Both the position numbers and the translations under genes were made by a program. Below are positions 22,750-34,120 of a stretch of DNA of 64,000 bases, piece by piece. Within the stretch, counting starts at the first letter, position 1; each line of letters opens with the position of its first letter. The notes under the pieces were generated by a model that worked only from the letters and a program-made list of their open reading frames with translations, ran no database searches and had not been told where the DNA came from. Origin of the DNA: Siphonodentalium dalli (lineage: Eukaryota > Mollusca > Scaphopoda > Gadilida > Siphonodentaliidae); the NCBI GenBank assembly GCA_032622095.1, contig CP136063.1, forward strand, positions 114,348,723 through 114,412,722, written 5' to 3'.

Positions 22750-25394
22750 ATGGCAGAATTTTGCGAGCCGCAAGAAATTACGCAATTTCTGGATGACATG
22801 TGTGTTTTATGCCCATCGGGTTTTGATGACAAACCTCCCGTCATCGTGTCTAAGAAAGGCATTTTGACATTGATCAATTTCTGTGATAAACGTGGGAGGC
22901 ACGACCTGAAAGATTATCTGAATGAGCGCTATCAGATGACACCAGTCGGTAAAGTTCTTGTCCATTCGAATTGTCGTAGAGATTTCACAGATCCAAAAAG
23001 GCGACACCGCGCGTTCTGTCGAAATAACTATATACCGAAGTACCTCCAAATAAACAACTGAGATCTGGTGTGTGACCGTTTGATTTCAAGACAGACTATG
23101 TTTTGTGGTACGCCTGCCACTATAGATCCTCGACATCCCGACAAATCAGGGGTGAGCCAAGTAACAACCCTCCCAATGCGGGACAATATCCTAAAATTAT
23201 GTGATAAAAGTGGGACCAAATGGGCGTCCGATGTGCAGGATCGGTTGTATGGTTGTATAGACTTGGTAGCAGCAGAATCTGTCTACCACTCACGCTGTTA
23301 TACTGATTTCCAGAAGGATAAAGAAAATCCAACATTGGTCGATAAGGCGAAAAGTGGTAGGAGATCGGACCAGGGAATGCAGCAATGGTTTGAGATGGTT
23401 TGTAGTTGGCTCGAAGCTGGTGCAGAATTATATACTCTGGGGGAGTTGCATGACAAAATGATTGAGTATGCGGGTGATTGTCATGTGTATAGTATGAAAT
23501 AGCTCAAAGAGAAACTGCAGGACCACTGCGGGGAGTTTATATTTTTCGCCGAAGTTGAGGGACGGAACAATATAGTGTGTTTTCAGAACATGGCAAAGTT
23601 TATCATAAACGAAAAATGGTACTGTGATAAGATAGATAGTATTGAAGAGGAAACTGAAAGGATAATGTTGACAGCAGCAAGGACATTACGAGCAGAAATA
23701 AGAGAGACTGAGTATGACACTAATTCATACCCAACCAGTGAAGATATATCTTCCATTGATCGGGGTCGACAGTGGGTTTCGCATCATTTGCACACGATGT
23801 TAAGTGTTTTGATTCTATCCGATTTGAAGATAAATAGCATTGGGCACTCCATAATTCAATCTGCTCGACCTCGATCTGTTATAACACCAACGCTCTTTGG
23901 TGTGGGTGTGGAGATGGGTCACGTGTTCGGTTCAAAATGGTTGGTGAATGAGTTATCTAGGTTGGGGTTCTCCATTACACATGACGAAGTAGAAAGAGCC
24001 AAACAGTCTGTCATCCAAACCGAACGTCCTGACGATATTCTAACCGACTATTTCCCCGGAACATGTACACAGTGGGTTGCCGACAATGTATACCATAACA
24101 TAGCAACTTTAGATGGTCAGGGAACATTCCAAAAGATAAAACACAGCTTAGCCTCAGGCCACACACCATTAACAGGTGCCAGCGTTCGAAGGTTGGTGAG
24201 CTAGTTCGAGGTAAAGGAGTCCAGATATGCCATTATGTTGATTCTCCCGGTAAAGGCCTTTCATCGTTGTCTTACAAACCTTTGCTTCAACTGATTACTC
24301 CACACACATTGCCCCCAGAGCTCAACACTGATCTACTGTGACATTCAGGGTGGTTTGTGAACCAATCTACAAAGCCTCGGACAAATTGGTCGGGCTTCAT
24401 GTAATGTATTACGACTGGTGACCAGAAGTCTGGTGTTCTGTTTTTGCCGATTATAGATTTGAATCCGTCCGATGAGGATTGTATATATTCAACTCTCCTT
24501 TATGTTCAGGGTCAAGCGACCAAACTAAACATCCTGACACCATGTATCACATTTGATCAGCCATTGTGGATAAAGGTCTCAACCATTGATGAAACTCGAG
24601 GAATGTTTGAACAAGTATTAATCGTTGCTTATTGAGAAATCTCCGACAGCAAAGTTGTGGGTTCAGTATTTGGAATATGTGCAAACGTTGAAGAATTTCA
24701 TTAGAGCAGAGAGGACAGGAACTTGGAGTCTGCATCTCGCTACTGTGGGGCAAATGCTCAATCTATTTGCCGCAACCGGTCACGCCAACTATGCCAAGAG
24801 CTGTCGACTCTATCTACAGCAAATGTTGGAACTACCTAATAAACACCCTTGGCTGTACAAATGTTTCGCCGAAAATGGGTTTCATGCTGTACGTAGAAGC
24901 AATAGATTATGGGCAGGATTATTAACAGATCTCATAATAGAACAAGTCCTTACGCGTTCTATCAAAAGCAGAGGAGGTCTGACAAGAGGTATGGGAATGA
25001 CCGAATCTGTCCGAATGCAATGGATATATAGCATGCATAGGTGTGCCGAGAATTATGATGCCATGACAGAATTAACCAAACTTAGACATACCACCAGTGA
25101 ACAGCACGCGGAGTTCGGGGCAAGTAGGAGCAAACGTGACTCTGATGATTTGATAATCATACAACGTTGGTTTAACGAACATGAACCTTTTGATTTGAGT
25201 GAAGGTAAACTACGCTCCCTGTCGTCTGGGTTAACATCTAGTGGTGGGGACGGTGTTAACTGTATTGAATCTGAACGTGTCGGTTTTTAGATCCACCAAA
25301 AGCTCAACAGCATGAGTATCATAGATGCCGCGATCAAGCGGAAGGATCAAATAAAATCTCTTGACCATTTATATCCTGGGATCAGTCGAGAATG
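22750..25394 (+). pseudogene. decayed transposon-borne protein of an uncharacterised invertebrate family (possible transposase)
   Basis: Reading starts MAEFCEPQEIT at 22750. In frame 1 it is cut by TGA at 23059 and TAG at 23500, and continues in the same frame to 24204. A shift near 24200 moves it to frame 3 (HYVDSPGKGLSSLSYKPLLQ), with stops near 24340 and 24403. A second shift near 24620 returns it to frame 1 for SLHLATVGQML, YAKSCRLYLQQM, HPWLYKCF, RRSNRLWAGLLTDLIIEQ and SRGGLTRGMGMTESVRMQW. Cys/His-containing segments VHSNCRRDF and YHSRCYTDF may bind metal near the N-terminus. From memory, proteins with these C-terminal blocks are abundant and unnamed in invertebrate genomes. The block ADNVYHNIATLDG is where I recall an ADN-DHN form, so a conserved Asp may be Tyr here. 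The role as transposase is inferred from position between inverted repeats. Confidence 0.7.
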
Positions 25395-25837
25395 ATCGAA
25401 TGCAATTCAACCCGACTGTGCTATTCTCACGATTGATAGCAATTGCACAACGCGAGAAGGACATTTATGTATTATCTGTATCATGACTAAGTCAATGTAG
25501 CTTCCGTTTTGGTTAAATAGTTTCCATATAACCCGGAGTTTGCGTGCTAATGGGCACTGACTCGAAATATCATCATTTGACCGCCATCTTGGACGCCATC
25601 TTGTATCCTGGCTGCTTACAAGTGCTAATTAAAAAAACAAATTATATGTTGGTCTCGGTTCCTTTCTGCGTCAAAATGTACAATAGACATTTTTATTAGA
25701 TAAATATTTGTATACACTTAAAAATTATAATTTTCCCGAATTCAGCGGCCATATTGATAGCCATCTGCCCCCAAAGACAATAAGCTTAACAGTATGCGTG
25801 TTCTGACATGTGCTACTTTCAATGTGGAATATGTTTT

Positions 25838-26520
25838 GGTGGTGGGGGGGAGATACCCAGGCCTGAGTATCTTCCCCCCCCCCCCCCCCCCCACCCAGAA
25901 CCTACATATGACAAAAATTAAACGTATGATTTTATTGCTTAATTTGCTTTATATAGTCATGAAATGGCGAGAAATTAACTTTATATGAGCAAAATTTGAT
26001 TAGAGTAAGAATTTGGGGTGGGGGGAGGGGGGGGGGGGGAAATACCCAGGCCTGAGTATCTTCCCACCCACCCAGCATCTACATATGACAAAAATTAAAC
26101 GTATGATTTTATTGCTTAATTTGCTTTATATAGTCATGAAATGGCGAGAAATTAACTTTATATGAGCAAAATTTGATTACAGTAAGAATTTGGGGTGGGG
26201 GGGAAGATACCCAGGCCTGAGTATCTTCCCCCCCACCCCAAATTCTTACTCTATCAAATTTTGCTCATATAAAGTTAATTTCTCGCCATTTCATAACTAT
26301 ATAAAGCAAATTAAGCAATAAAATCATACGTTTAATTTTTGTCATATGTAGGTGCTGGGTGGGGGGGAAGATACTCAGGCCTGGATATTCCCCCCCCCCA
26401 CCCCAAATTCTTACTCTATTAAATTGTTCTCATATAAAGTTAATTTCTCGCCATTTCATGACAATATAAAGCAAAATAAACGATAAAATCGTAAGGTAAT
26501 ATTTTGACATATTTATGCTA
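25838..26520. repeat. palindromic array of transposon-end modules
   Basis: Four modules of about 150-190 bp each contain GAAATGGCGAGAAATTAACT and ACATATGACAAAAATTAAAC. Two face right and two face left. They are separated by palindromic junctions AGATACCCAGGCCTGAGTATCT bordered by G- and C-runs. GAAATGGCGAGAAATTAA and TTTGCTTTATATAGTCATG echo the end sequence GTAAGAAATGCCGAGAAAACT of the host element, so the array looks like end-to-end joined, diverged terminal repeats. Confidence 0.7.
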
Positions 26521-27038
26521 TTGGGTTGTGTGAGCAGGTGTGAGGGGGTTAAACTTCAAAATAAAATTTTTTTTTTTTTTTTTTTTAATAGTTTTCTCGG
26601 CATTTCTTACCATAATAATATAAAATAAGTGAGGGAAAAAAAATATATGAGTGCCATTGAGTGGGGGGGGGGGGAGATACCCAGGGCGGGGGGGGGGGGG
26701 GAGATACCCAGGGGGGAGATAAACTGTTACACCGGAATAGAAATAGAAATGATGTTGAGGCAACTTGAGGGATGTGAATGAAATTTTGAAAAGGAATTCT
26801 TAACTGATGCTACAGGTGTCAATTTTGGTAGCATTGGTCAGATATCAATCATCATGATTCTTTTCAAGAGGTTATACATTGATTAGAATTCTATCATTAC
26901 CTTTTCTCTTTATATAGCAGAGAGATAGATGCCAGGGGTATATTCCTGGAGCAGAAGGATAGCAGAGTGTGTTACAAGCACATGTGGAAATAATTAATAA
27001 AAGGAACTAGTGTTAATTAAACTTAGAACGTTGATTAA

Positions 27039-27268
27039 CCCTTTCATAACGGGTGCAGCATTAAAGAACCTGTGCCAGTGCATTCTCCTATATATGCAAG
27101 GGAGCCTCACATATAAAAGAGAAAGCACTGGCTTACAAGGTCATGGTAAATATTTTAGGCCAATGTATTCTCTTATAGTTATATATGTGAGGATCCCTAT
27201 GGGAATACAAGATAATGCATTGGCACACGGATTTCGCAAAATTTCAGGAAGCTCCAGTCATGGAAGGG
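27039..27268. mobile_element. TTAA-flanked MITE (piggyBac-like)
   Basis: CCCTTTCATAACGGGTGCAG at the left, CATGGAAGGG at the right, TTAA on both sides (27035-27038 and 27269-27272). The interior holds CCAGTGCATTCTCCTATATATGC and complements. No gene. Confidence 0.75.
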
Positions 27269-27367
27269 TTAAGAAACTGATTTGAGAAAACTTTTTAGCA
27301 TTGACACATGTATCTTGTCAGCAATATTAAATCATGAATCTTGTCAAAATAATTTGTTTTCTATTAT

Positions 27368-29562
27368 TCATGGAAAGTTGTAAGCAGTTTTTATCGCTTC
27401 TTTGCCATCTCTGTTAATTTTCACTATAACTTGTGAAATCTTTTTATTTTCATTAACAAAACCTTCTTCCATAACTCTCTTTCCATCGACAGCAATTTCC
27501 ACCGCAGTCTTATGGCGAGATTTAGATTTCGGAACTACATGCACACGTTCGTTTTGTCTCTCCTCCCATTCATGAGAGGGTACCATGTGAGGTCTCGCTT
27601 GTCTCTCCTCCCATTCATGAGAGGGTACCATGTGAGGTCTCGCTTGTCTCTCCTCCCATTCATGAGAGGGTACCATGTGAGGTCTCGCTTCTCTCACTGG
27701 GGTATCCTCCTCATCTGCTTCCACCTCCTCGGGGACTTCCGTCATTTCTTGATCTCCATTCATTTCCTCGTCTCCATTTATTTCCTCATTTTCATCCTGC
27801 TCATTTTCATTCTCTTCCTCATTCCCATTCTGGTCCTCATTGTCCTCATTTTCATTCTGCTCTTCTCTGTCCTCCTCTTCATCCATTTCCCTTCCATTTG
27901 TTTCCTCTTGTTCTAGCGCCCTTAAGTCGTGTCTCATTCTTTCCTCAACCTCATCATTTGGTTCTAACTCATTTGATAAAACTCTTTGTCGAAAATTCCC
28001 ATGCACCCTCCCTACCGCCATCTCTGGTACCTCACTCCTGATATTTGTTGGAACCACCTCTGTTGTCATGACAATTGTTGAACTGTGATTGGTAGATGTT
28101 GTCAGTGGCTGAATTGTAGTTTCAGTCACCTGCTGTTGTTCTCTTATTGCAAAGGATGATTCCTGTTTTCCAGTATTTTTAACGTGACTTGTTTGAGTCT
28201 CATATGCATTATCATTAACATCGGCGAAATTTCCATCATTGTAATCATCAAAGTCTTCAAATTGTTGGTTGTTATTGTTGTATAGATCATCATAATATTC
28301 TTCTGGATAGTATGTTCCTGACCTCTTTTTTCTTGTTAACAGGCTTTCGTCATCATTAAAATTTGTGTCCACAAGATTATCATCTTCATAAGCGTAATCA
28401 TCAGCATAATCCTCATCTTCATGAGTGTCATCATCATCATATTCATCATAATCATCATAATAATCCTCATCATCATCATCAACTTCTTCATTATCTTCAT
28501 CATAATCCTCATCATCATTTTCAGCATGGTCGTCATAATCCTCACCTTCATGATCATAGTGGTCAACATAATCATCATCATCTTTATCATAATTGTCGTA
28601 ATCATCCTCATCTTCAATATAATCATTATAGTCATCGTTGTTATTCGACTCAACAAACCTTCTCTTCCGCAATAATATTTCCGCTTCTTCACCAGGCAAC
28701 TCAACATTACCATCATTATCTTCATCATTGTCTCTCAGATGTTCACCATTATCAATCCCTTCGATTTCGCTCTCTTCTGGCATTTCTTCTCTGTATCGGC
28801 CATCCATCCCATCACCTGCTCCATCGTCAGCATTCTCCAAAGCATCACCTGTTACCCTCGTCAACTTGTTGATCCTCCTCGTAACCATCATCTTCAGCAT
28901 CACGATATTGAGGAATTTCATCAGTTAGCTCATCTTCATTCGGAAGTTCATCTTCACTGAGAGGTTCATCTTCATTTGGAAATTCATAATTATCAGGGTC
29001 ACCATCCTCATTAGGAGAATCATCATCAGATGACAGGTCATAATCGTCAGAAGATACCTCATCATTGGGAACATCATCAGTGCTAAAATCTTCATCAGGG
29101 TCGTCATTTTCATTCGGAGAATCATCATCATACATAAGGTCATCATCGTCAGAAGATACCTCATCATCGGGAGCGTTATCAGGGCTTGAATCTTCATCAG
29201 GGTCTTCATCTTCATTCGGAGAATCATCATCATCGTCAGAAGATACCTCATCATCGGGAGTGTCATCAGGGCTTGAATCTTCATCAGATGGTGCCTCGTC
29301 ATCTGAAGGTGTATTTTCATTGGTAGGTTCATTCTCGTTTGACAGCTCACCATTGTCACCCTCATAATTTCTTTTAGCATTCACTACTTCCAGATCAGTA
29401 GTTAACTTATTTAGAATACTGTTGAGTCTCTCTTCAGCATTTTCTATATTTATTTCTGTTTTATTATCACCAACAGGTGGTTGTTCTGTACTTTCCGGGG
29501 CATCTATTGTGATATTACTCGTGATTACTCCTTCTTCCTGTCGATCGCAGTTTGTATTTGGA
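27368..29562 (-). CDS. long exon of an Asp/Glu-rich, probably secreted acidic protein; one frame break
   Basis: The acceptor TTTCTATTTTCAG puts the exon start at 29562 (one base completing a codon); upstream exons were not found. From CDRQEEGVIT the frame runs through Asp/Ser/Glu-rich repeats (SSPDDTPDDEVSSDDD type) to TGA at 28845. The same composition resumes in another frame from about 28900 to the stop at 27368, so a one- or two-base indel, or an unseen tiny intron, lies in 28845-28921. The second part has: RKRR and TRKKR dibasic sites flanking a DDYDDYDE-rich block; a Thr/Ser segment (TTSTNHSSTIVMTTE); an Asn/Glu-rich block; three 15-residue repeats; and a basic/hydrophobic tail ending KTAYNFP. 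The reading frame is long despite simple codons. Mollusc shell-matrix proteins look similar, but so do unrelated acidic proteins; no family is recognised. Confidence 0.7.
27556..27690 (-). repeat. three identical 45-bp tandem repeats in the acidic protein gene
   Basis: Starts at 27556, 27601 and 27646; the copies are identical at the DNA level. Each encodes ARPHMVPSHEWEERQ. Perfect identity points to recent expansion or homogenisation. Confidence 0.95.
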
Positions 29563-29740
29563 CTGAAAATAGAAATGAAAAACTAGTTAGGCCTAAAAAA
29601 TAATTTGCTTTTGCTAACCCGATAAACCCAATGTCAAACCCCCTGGTCTACAATGTATACATTTTATTGAGATCGGTAAAAGATTTAAATGGCAGATTAT
29701 TTTTTTTGGCATACTTGAAAAAACTGCTTCTTTTTTTTAA

Positions 29741-30131
29741 CCCTTTACCCAACAAACCGGCCAAAACCGGCCAAATCAAGCTTCAACAGCCTAAAATATC
29801 TTCGGTCTGTCTCAATAGAACCATACAAATATGGATATCATTGGAACCGGCTCCTTGACCACATTGTGATAGTTACAGTTATGCCCTGTGCCAATGCATT
29901 CTCTTATATATGCGAGTCGACCATAGGTCGCCTCGCATATATAAGAGAATGCATTGGCCTAAAAAAAATCTTTTTTAACACTTTTTACCATTTTTTCTTA
30001 CATTCTTTAACAATTTTATAATTTTTAATGTGTTAAGCCAATGCATTCTCTTATATATGCGAGGCGACCTATGGTCGACTCGCATATATAAGAGAATGCA
30101 TTGGCACAGGGCCATTCTGTTGGGTAAAGGG
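29741..30131. mobile_element. TTAA-flanked MITE with two internal perfect hairpins
   Basis: CCCTTTACCCAACA and TGTTGGGTAAAGGG are exact complements, with TTAA on both sides. Two hairpins (about 29894-29958 and 30039-30106) each consist of CCAATGCATTCTCTTATATA...CTCGCATATATAAGAGAATGCATTGG-type arms of about 30 bp. The element lies upstream of the acidic exon, presumably in an intron. Confidence 0.85.
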
Positions 30132-30351
30132 TTAATACTGTACGTATTATAAAATAGTCACACAAGACCTTTATGAAAAAGACTGTTTATGACCAAACCA
30201 AAATAAATTTAGAGTGCTGAAAATGTCTCCCCATGTGTTCCTTCCTCTGAATAATTACTCTTTAGACATGCTAAGTGCCTTGTCTCATTACAATTGATAA
30301 GGCCTTAAATAGTGGGGATGCAATCACGTGACTGGCTACATCGTCATGTTG

Positions 30352-31745
30352 GGTATAGAATATTATAAGTTACGGGACGCTTAGTGGTCGGATATGGTGT
30401 CATGTGAGATCAATATTAGGCAAGGCCATAGGCAGAGCCTAATATTGATCTCGCTGAGCCTCACATGACTACTAAGCATCCTGTAACGTATTTATTATGT
30501 CAGTGGACAAAATCCAACATATCCATTTAATTAATCATCGCTGTAATTTATTTTAATTTGGTAAGTAAAATGTGTTGCCTATGGCCTATCGTCTATGTAA
30601 TGTCACAGTGATGCGCCATGGGCGTTGAACGTCAATGTATTGTCAATGGCAAATTGTCAGAAGTGGGACAACTTGTTGAGTTTGATAGTTAATTTGTGAG
30701 ACTTTAGAATATATCGTATGCAGGTTTTGGAACATGGTACCGTACTATGTCTTTAAATTCACAGAAAATGATTTCCGACATATCACCTTTCTTGGCACCA
30801 AAATACACCAAAAATATCCCTGAGGTGACAGAGTTTTCTGAAAAGCAAGATGGTGGATAAGCACCTAAGGCCAAAGAAAAAATATATTTGTGGTTTAGGT
30901 TTCCCTACGGACCTTATTTTAAACCCCCTACCCTAAAGTTTTTTTCATGGTTATCAAAAAATCTATTGAATGTTTTCTCCAAAAATTTAACATTTAAACA
31001 AAAAACACATTTAAGCATCTCAGAATAGATTGAATTCTAAGTAAAAAGTATTGTGTAATATTAAAATTTGTACAAAAATAATCAAAAGTAGTTTTATGTC
31101 AAACTTGCAGAGTAAAATACGCACATCAAAAGTCATAAATTTCAAGCCTACCTACCGACCATATTTTTTTCTGGCTTGTAACCCAAACCAGAAAATTTTT
31201 GGCCTAATACTATAAGTTACGGAATGCTTAGTGGTCGGCTATGGTGTCATGTGAGGCGAAGTGAGATCAATATTAGGCGAGGCCATAGGCCGAGCCTAAT
31301 ATTGATCTCGCTGAGCCTCACATGTCACCATATCCGACCACTAAGCGTCCCATAATGTATTTATTATGTCAGTGGACAAAATCCAGCATATCCCTTTAAT
31401 TAATCGTCATTGTAATTTATTGTAATTTGGTAAGATAATTGTGTCATCTACATGGCCATTAACTTATGTAACATCACAGTGACGCGTCATGGGCATTGAA
31501 CGTCAACGCATTGAGTCAATTGCTAATTACCAGAAGTAGGACAATTTGTTGAGTTTGATAATTAATTTATGAGTCTTTAGAATTCCTCAAATATATCGCA
31601 TGTAGGTTTTGGTACATGGTACTATGTCTTTAAATTCACAGAAAATGATTTCAGACAGATATCCCCTTTCTTGGCGCGAAAATACACCAAAATTATTCCC
31701 GAGGCGACTGAGTTTCTGAAAAAACAAGATGGTGGATAAGCACCT
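30352..31745 (+). repeat. direct segmental duplication (about 0.52 kb x 2) split by a TAA-flanked element
   Basis: 30352-30868 and 31207-31745 share the same order of blocks: TATAAGTTACGG, a hairpin around GATCAATATTAGGC, TATTTATTATGTCAGTGGAC, GTTGAACGTCAAYG and AAGATGGTGGATAAGCACCTAA. Identity is roughly 85-90% by eye. The DNA between (30869-31204) is a separate inverted-repeat element. Confidence 0.8.
30869..31204. mobile_element. PIF/Harbinger-like miniature element with TAA duplication
   Basis: Starts GGCCAAAGAAAAAATAT and ends with ATTTTTGGCC; the flanks are TAA at both sides. A 1.17-kb relative with better-matched ends lies at 58748-59921. The 3-bp TWA duplication is typical of the Harbinger superfamily; classification is inferred. 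Confidence 0.55.
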
Positions 31746-31770
31746 AATATTGATTTCATATTAGGTCACC

Positions 31771-31940
31771 GACCTAATATGGGTTCATATACCGTCACTA
31801 TATATCGACGCTGATTGGCTAATTGCAAGAGCTGACATAATAATTATTTCATATGGGGTCACTGACCTAATATGAGTTCATATACCGTCACTATTTATCG
31901 ATGCTGATTGGCTAATCGCAAGAGCTGACATAATAAAAAC
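31771..31940 (+). repeat. 93-bp tandem duplication
   Basis: GACCTAATATGGGTTCATAT..CGCTGATTGGCTAATTGCAAGAGC is repeated once after 93 bp with few changes. Confidence 0.85.
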
Positions 31941-32214
31941 AAATACATAGCCGTAAATCGGATTCGCAGTAGTTCTTAACCTACAGACATGCTTCCAGCC
32001 CTCGAAATTAGGAAAAATGTCCAAAACATAACATTGACTGTATTGTATGACATTATCCCCTTTCGAAGTTAAGCTATATTGTACAGTGTCGTTGTCACTT
32101 TCATTTAACATATCCTTTAACAGTTATATATAAGTCGATCCCTTTGAGGGGTGGGGGGTCAGTTAAATAAATTAATGCTAACAATGTCATATAAAACATG
32201 AGCATAACCTCAAC

Positions 32215-32942
32215 ACCCCCCCCCCCCCCCCCCCCCCCCCCGCTCCCACACAGGTATATTATTCCAAGAGTTATGGACGTATCATGTGGTCAAATAAGGC
32301 CTGAGGCATCAGCGTACCTCATACTGTGTTCCTTTTGTGCTTACCACTACATCTTATGTATGTTCTTGGACAACTTGCTTATTTGGATGGCAAGAGTAGG
32401 AATTAGACAAACTCAGAGGCTGCCACATATGGGGTGGCAAATTAAATTATATCGGCAGAATGGAACCAAAATTAAGGCAAATTTAATACCAGTAAACAAT
32501 GGAGAATTACTCTAAAAGGGACTGAATATCATCAACACTTTATTGAAAGCCTTTGTGATGGTGAACATGCATACCAAATTTTAATGAGATCTTGTCACCC
32601 ATGGCTGAAATACTAATGCAGGTGGACTAAAAAAAGTTTAAACCATTATTTACAGATTAAAACAGAGAAGGATACACAGCCTTGGGAATTGAGGAAAAGA
32701 TGCCTCCAGAGGCAATATATTTGCCTAGGTAGAAGAAATTGGCCTAGCAAAAGTTTATTTTACATATGCAATTTTGCAACAATATTGGTTTTTGCAACAC
32801 TAATGCCATTTCAAATCAATTATAATCCAGGTGTGCAGGTCTAAAGATGCGACGAGAATCACCAAATTGATTCTCGTAAAGATTCTCACGAAACTTTTCA
32901 ACTTTCAGTGCTTTATGACTAACTTCATTCAGCATTTGATTC
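32215..32942. other. poly-C tract and invertebrate repeat remnants
   Basis: Poly-C spans 32217-32241. 32520-32640 and 33320-33640 contain CATACCAAATTTTAATGAGA / ACCAAATTTCATTCAGATCT blocks, a repeat type also seen at 44880 and 45360. A tandem GAAGCAGTCCTGATGGCGAC occurs twice at 33541. No gene. Confidence 0.55.
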
Positions 32943-33185
32943 TCACAAAAATAAATGTATTTTGAGCCATATAGTTAAACTTGGAAAGGGGAGAATGTCA
33001 TACAATACAGTTTCAATTTGAGTGAAATTGTTGGCAATATATACTGTATCTAATTCACTCAAATTGCATGTTATATCATCTAAATTCTTACTTATATTGC
33101 CATTGGGGAACACTGTTTCAAGACCACTACAGTCAGTCTTGTAAACATATATGCGCAATTCCCCAACCATCTCCCAAACAGTACT
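32943..33185 (-). other. exon-like open segment, possible fragment of a leucine-rich repeat gene
   Basis: A minus-strand frame contains TDCSGLETVFPNGNISKNLD, CNLSELDTVYIANNFTQIE and TVLYDILPFPSLT. A homologous but inverted segment on the plus strand at about 31985-32065 gives NITLTVLYDIIPFRS. The DCSGL start, CNLSEL and NNFTQIE spacing resembles an N-terminal LRR cap and first repeat, but splice sites are weak and there are no neighbouring LRR exons. It may be a relic or chance. Confidence 0.3.
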
Positions 33186-33667
33186 AGTATCCTTATAGTT
33201 AACTTTTTTTTACCTAGGAAATAAATAGTATTGCCTAGGCAAGCTGAATTTGCATCTGCTTCAACCTAGGAATTGCCTATTGCCTAGGCTAATTCCCAGG
33301 TCTGGGTATACATGTAATTCTAGAACAGAAAGGCGAACAATGTCACGCCTGATGGTGAATCTCTGTACCAAATTTCATTCAGATCTTATAACCCATTGCT
33401 GAGAGCCTGAGATACTCAGGCGGATGGACAAAAAAAACAGTATTTGCAGATAAATATAGAAAGATAACTCAAGAACGGAAAATGCGAACAATGTCATTTG
33501 ACCTCTTTTGAAAGAATGGAATATAACCCCATTCACTGTTGAAGCAGTCCTGATGGCGACCCTTGAAGCAGTCCTGATGGCGACCCTTTATACCATATTT
33601 TCTCTCAGTCAGATCCAATGACCCATGACTGAGAAAGAACATTTTAAATTTATATTTTATTAAGTTA

Positions 33668-34120
33668 AAGATGCATAATCCGAATTAATGCTTGCAAATT
33701 ACTATTTCCTTGGATTCAGGGATAAAAAATATTTTATTCGAACCCACGCATCAAAGTTCAGAGTGACCGAGATATCAACTTTTGAAATCTATTATGTGGC
33801 ACTACCGATAATTTTTCAGTGGCCCAGTAAACAATCCACGAGAAGACGGTCTTGGATCAAATTGCGGATGAAGATGGATAACTCTAAAATCAAGTGGCTT
33901 TTTGTGTCAGATATTTGACAAACCGGCAAAATTTTGTTGAACAAAATGTTGATAAATAATAGGTTTTGGGCAATTTTATACTACTAGACTATTACAGTTG
34001 ACTGTGGTAAGCATTATTTTTGGGCAATTAATCGATTCTGATAACTGAAGCAGCATTTTAGAAAAATGTTGTTGTTGGAATCTGATGATATGAGGACCAT
34101 CGTATCGGATTGAGTTCCTT
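33668..34120. mobile_element. TA-flanked MITE, AAGGTACTCAAYCCG family, copy 2
   Basis: Diverged ends AAGATGCATAATCCG and CGGATTGAGTTCCTT. The interior shares AACTCTAAAATCAAGTGGCT and ATTTGACAAACCGGCAAAAT with 39781-40219 in opposite orientation. Confidence 0.75.

Larger units (their letters stand above)
21470..26734 (+). mobile_element. 5.27-kb DNA transposon with long terminal inverted repeats
   Basis: Both ends read inward from CGGTGTAACA, then C-rich DNA with CCTGGGTATCT. After that comes a block of about 60 identical bases (21521-21580 against the complement of 26580-26645) containing GGTAAGAAATGCCGAGAAAA, then TTATTTTGAAGTTTAAC. A second inverted pair lies further in: 21690-21890 matches the complement of 25490-25680, for example AAGATGGCGTAAAAGATGGC against AAGATGGCGTCCAAGATGGC. 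Left flank 21975-22150 repeats parts of this subterminal sequence directly. The interior carries a decayed gene (22750-25394). The target duplication is not clear. Matching ends around a multi-exonless coding region define a transposon; I cannot assign the superfamily. Confidence 0.8.

Noticed and set aside
28336-28872. His-rich plus-strand frame (HHHHIHHNHH type) and Met/Ile-rich minus frames
   Set aside because: Antisense or out-of-frame readings of the Asp codons of the acidic exon.
28845-28921. Tiny intron joining the two frames of the acidic exon
   Set aside because: Available GT..AG pairs lack a pyrimidine tract; the one noted (33 bp) does not change the frame. A plain indel is simpler.
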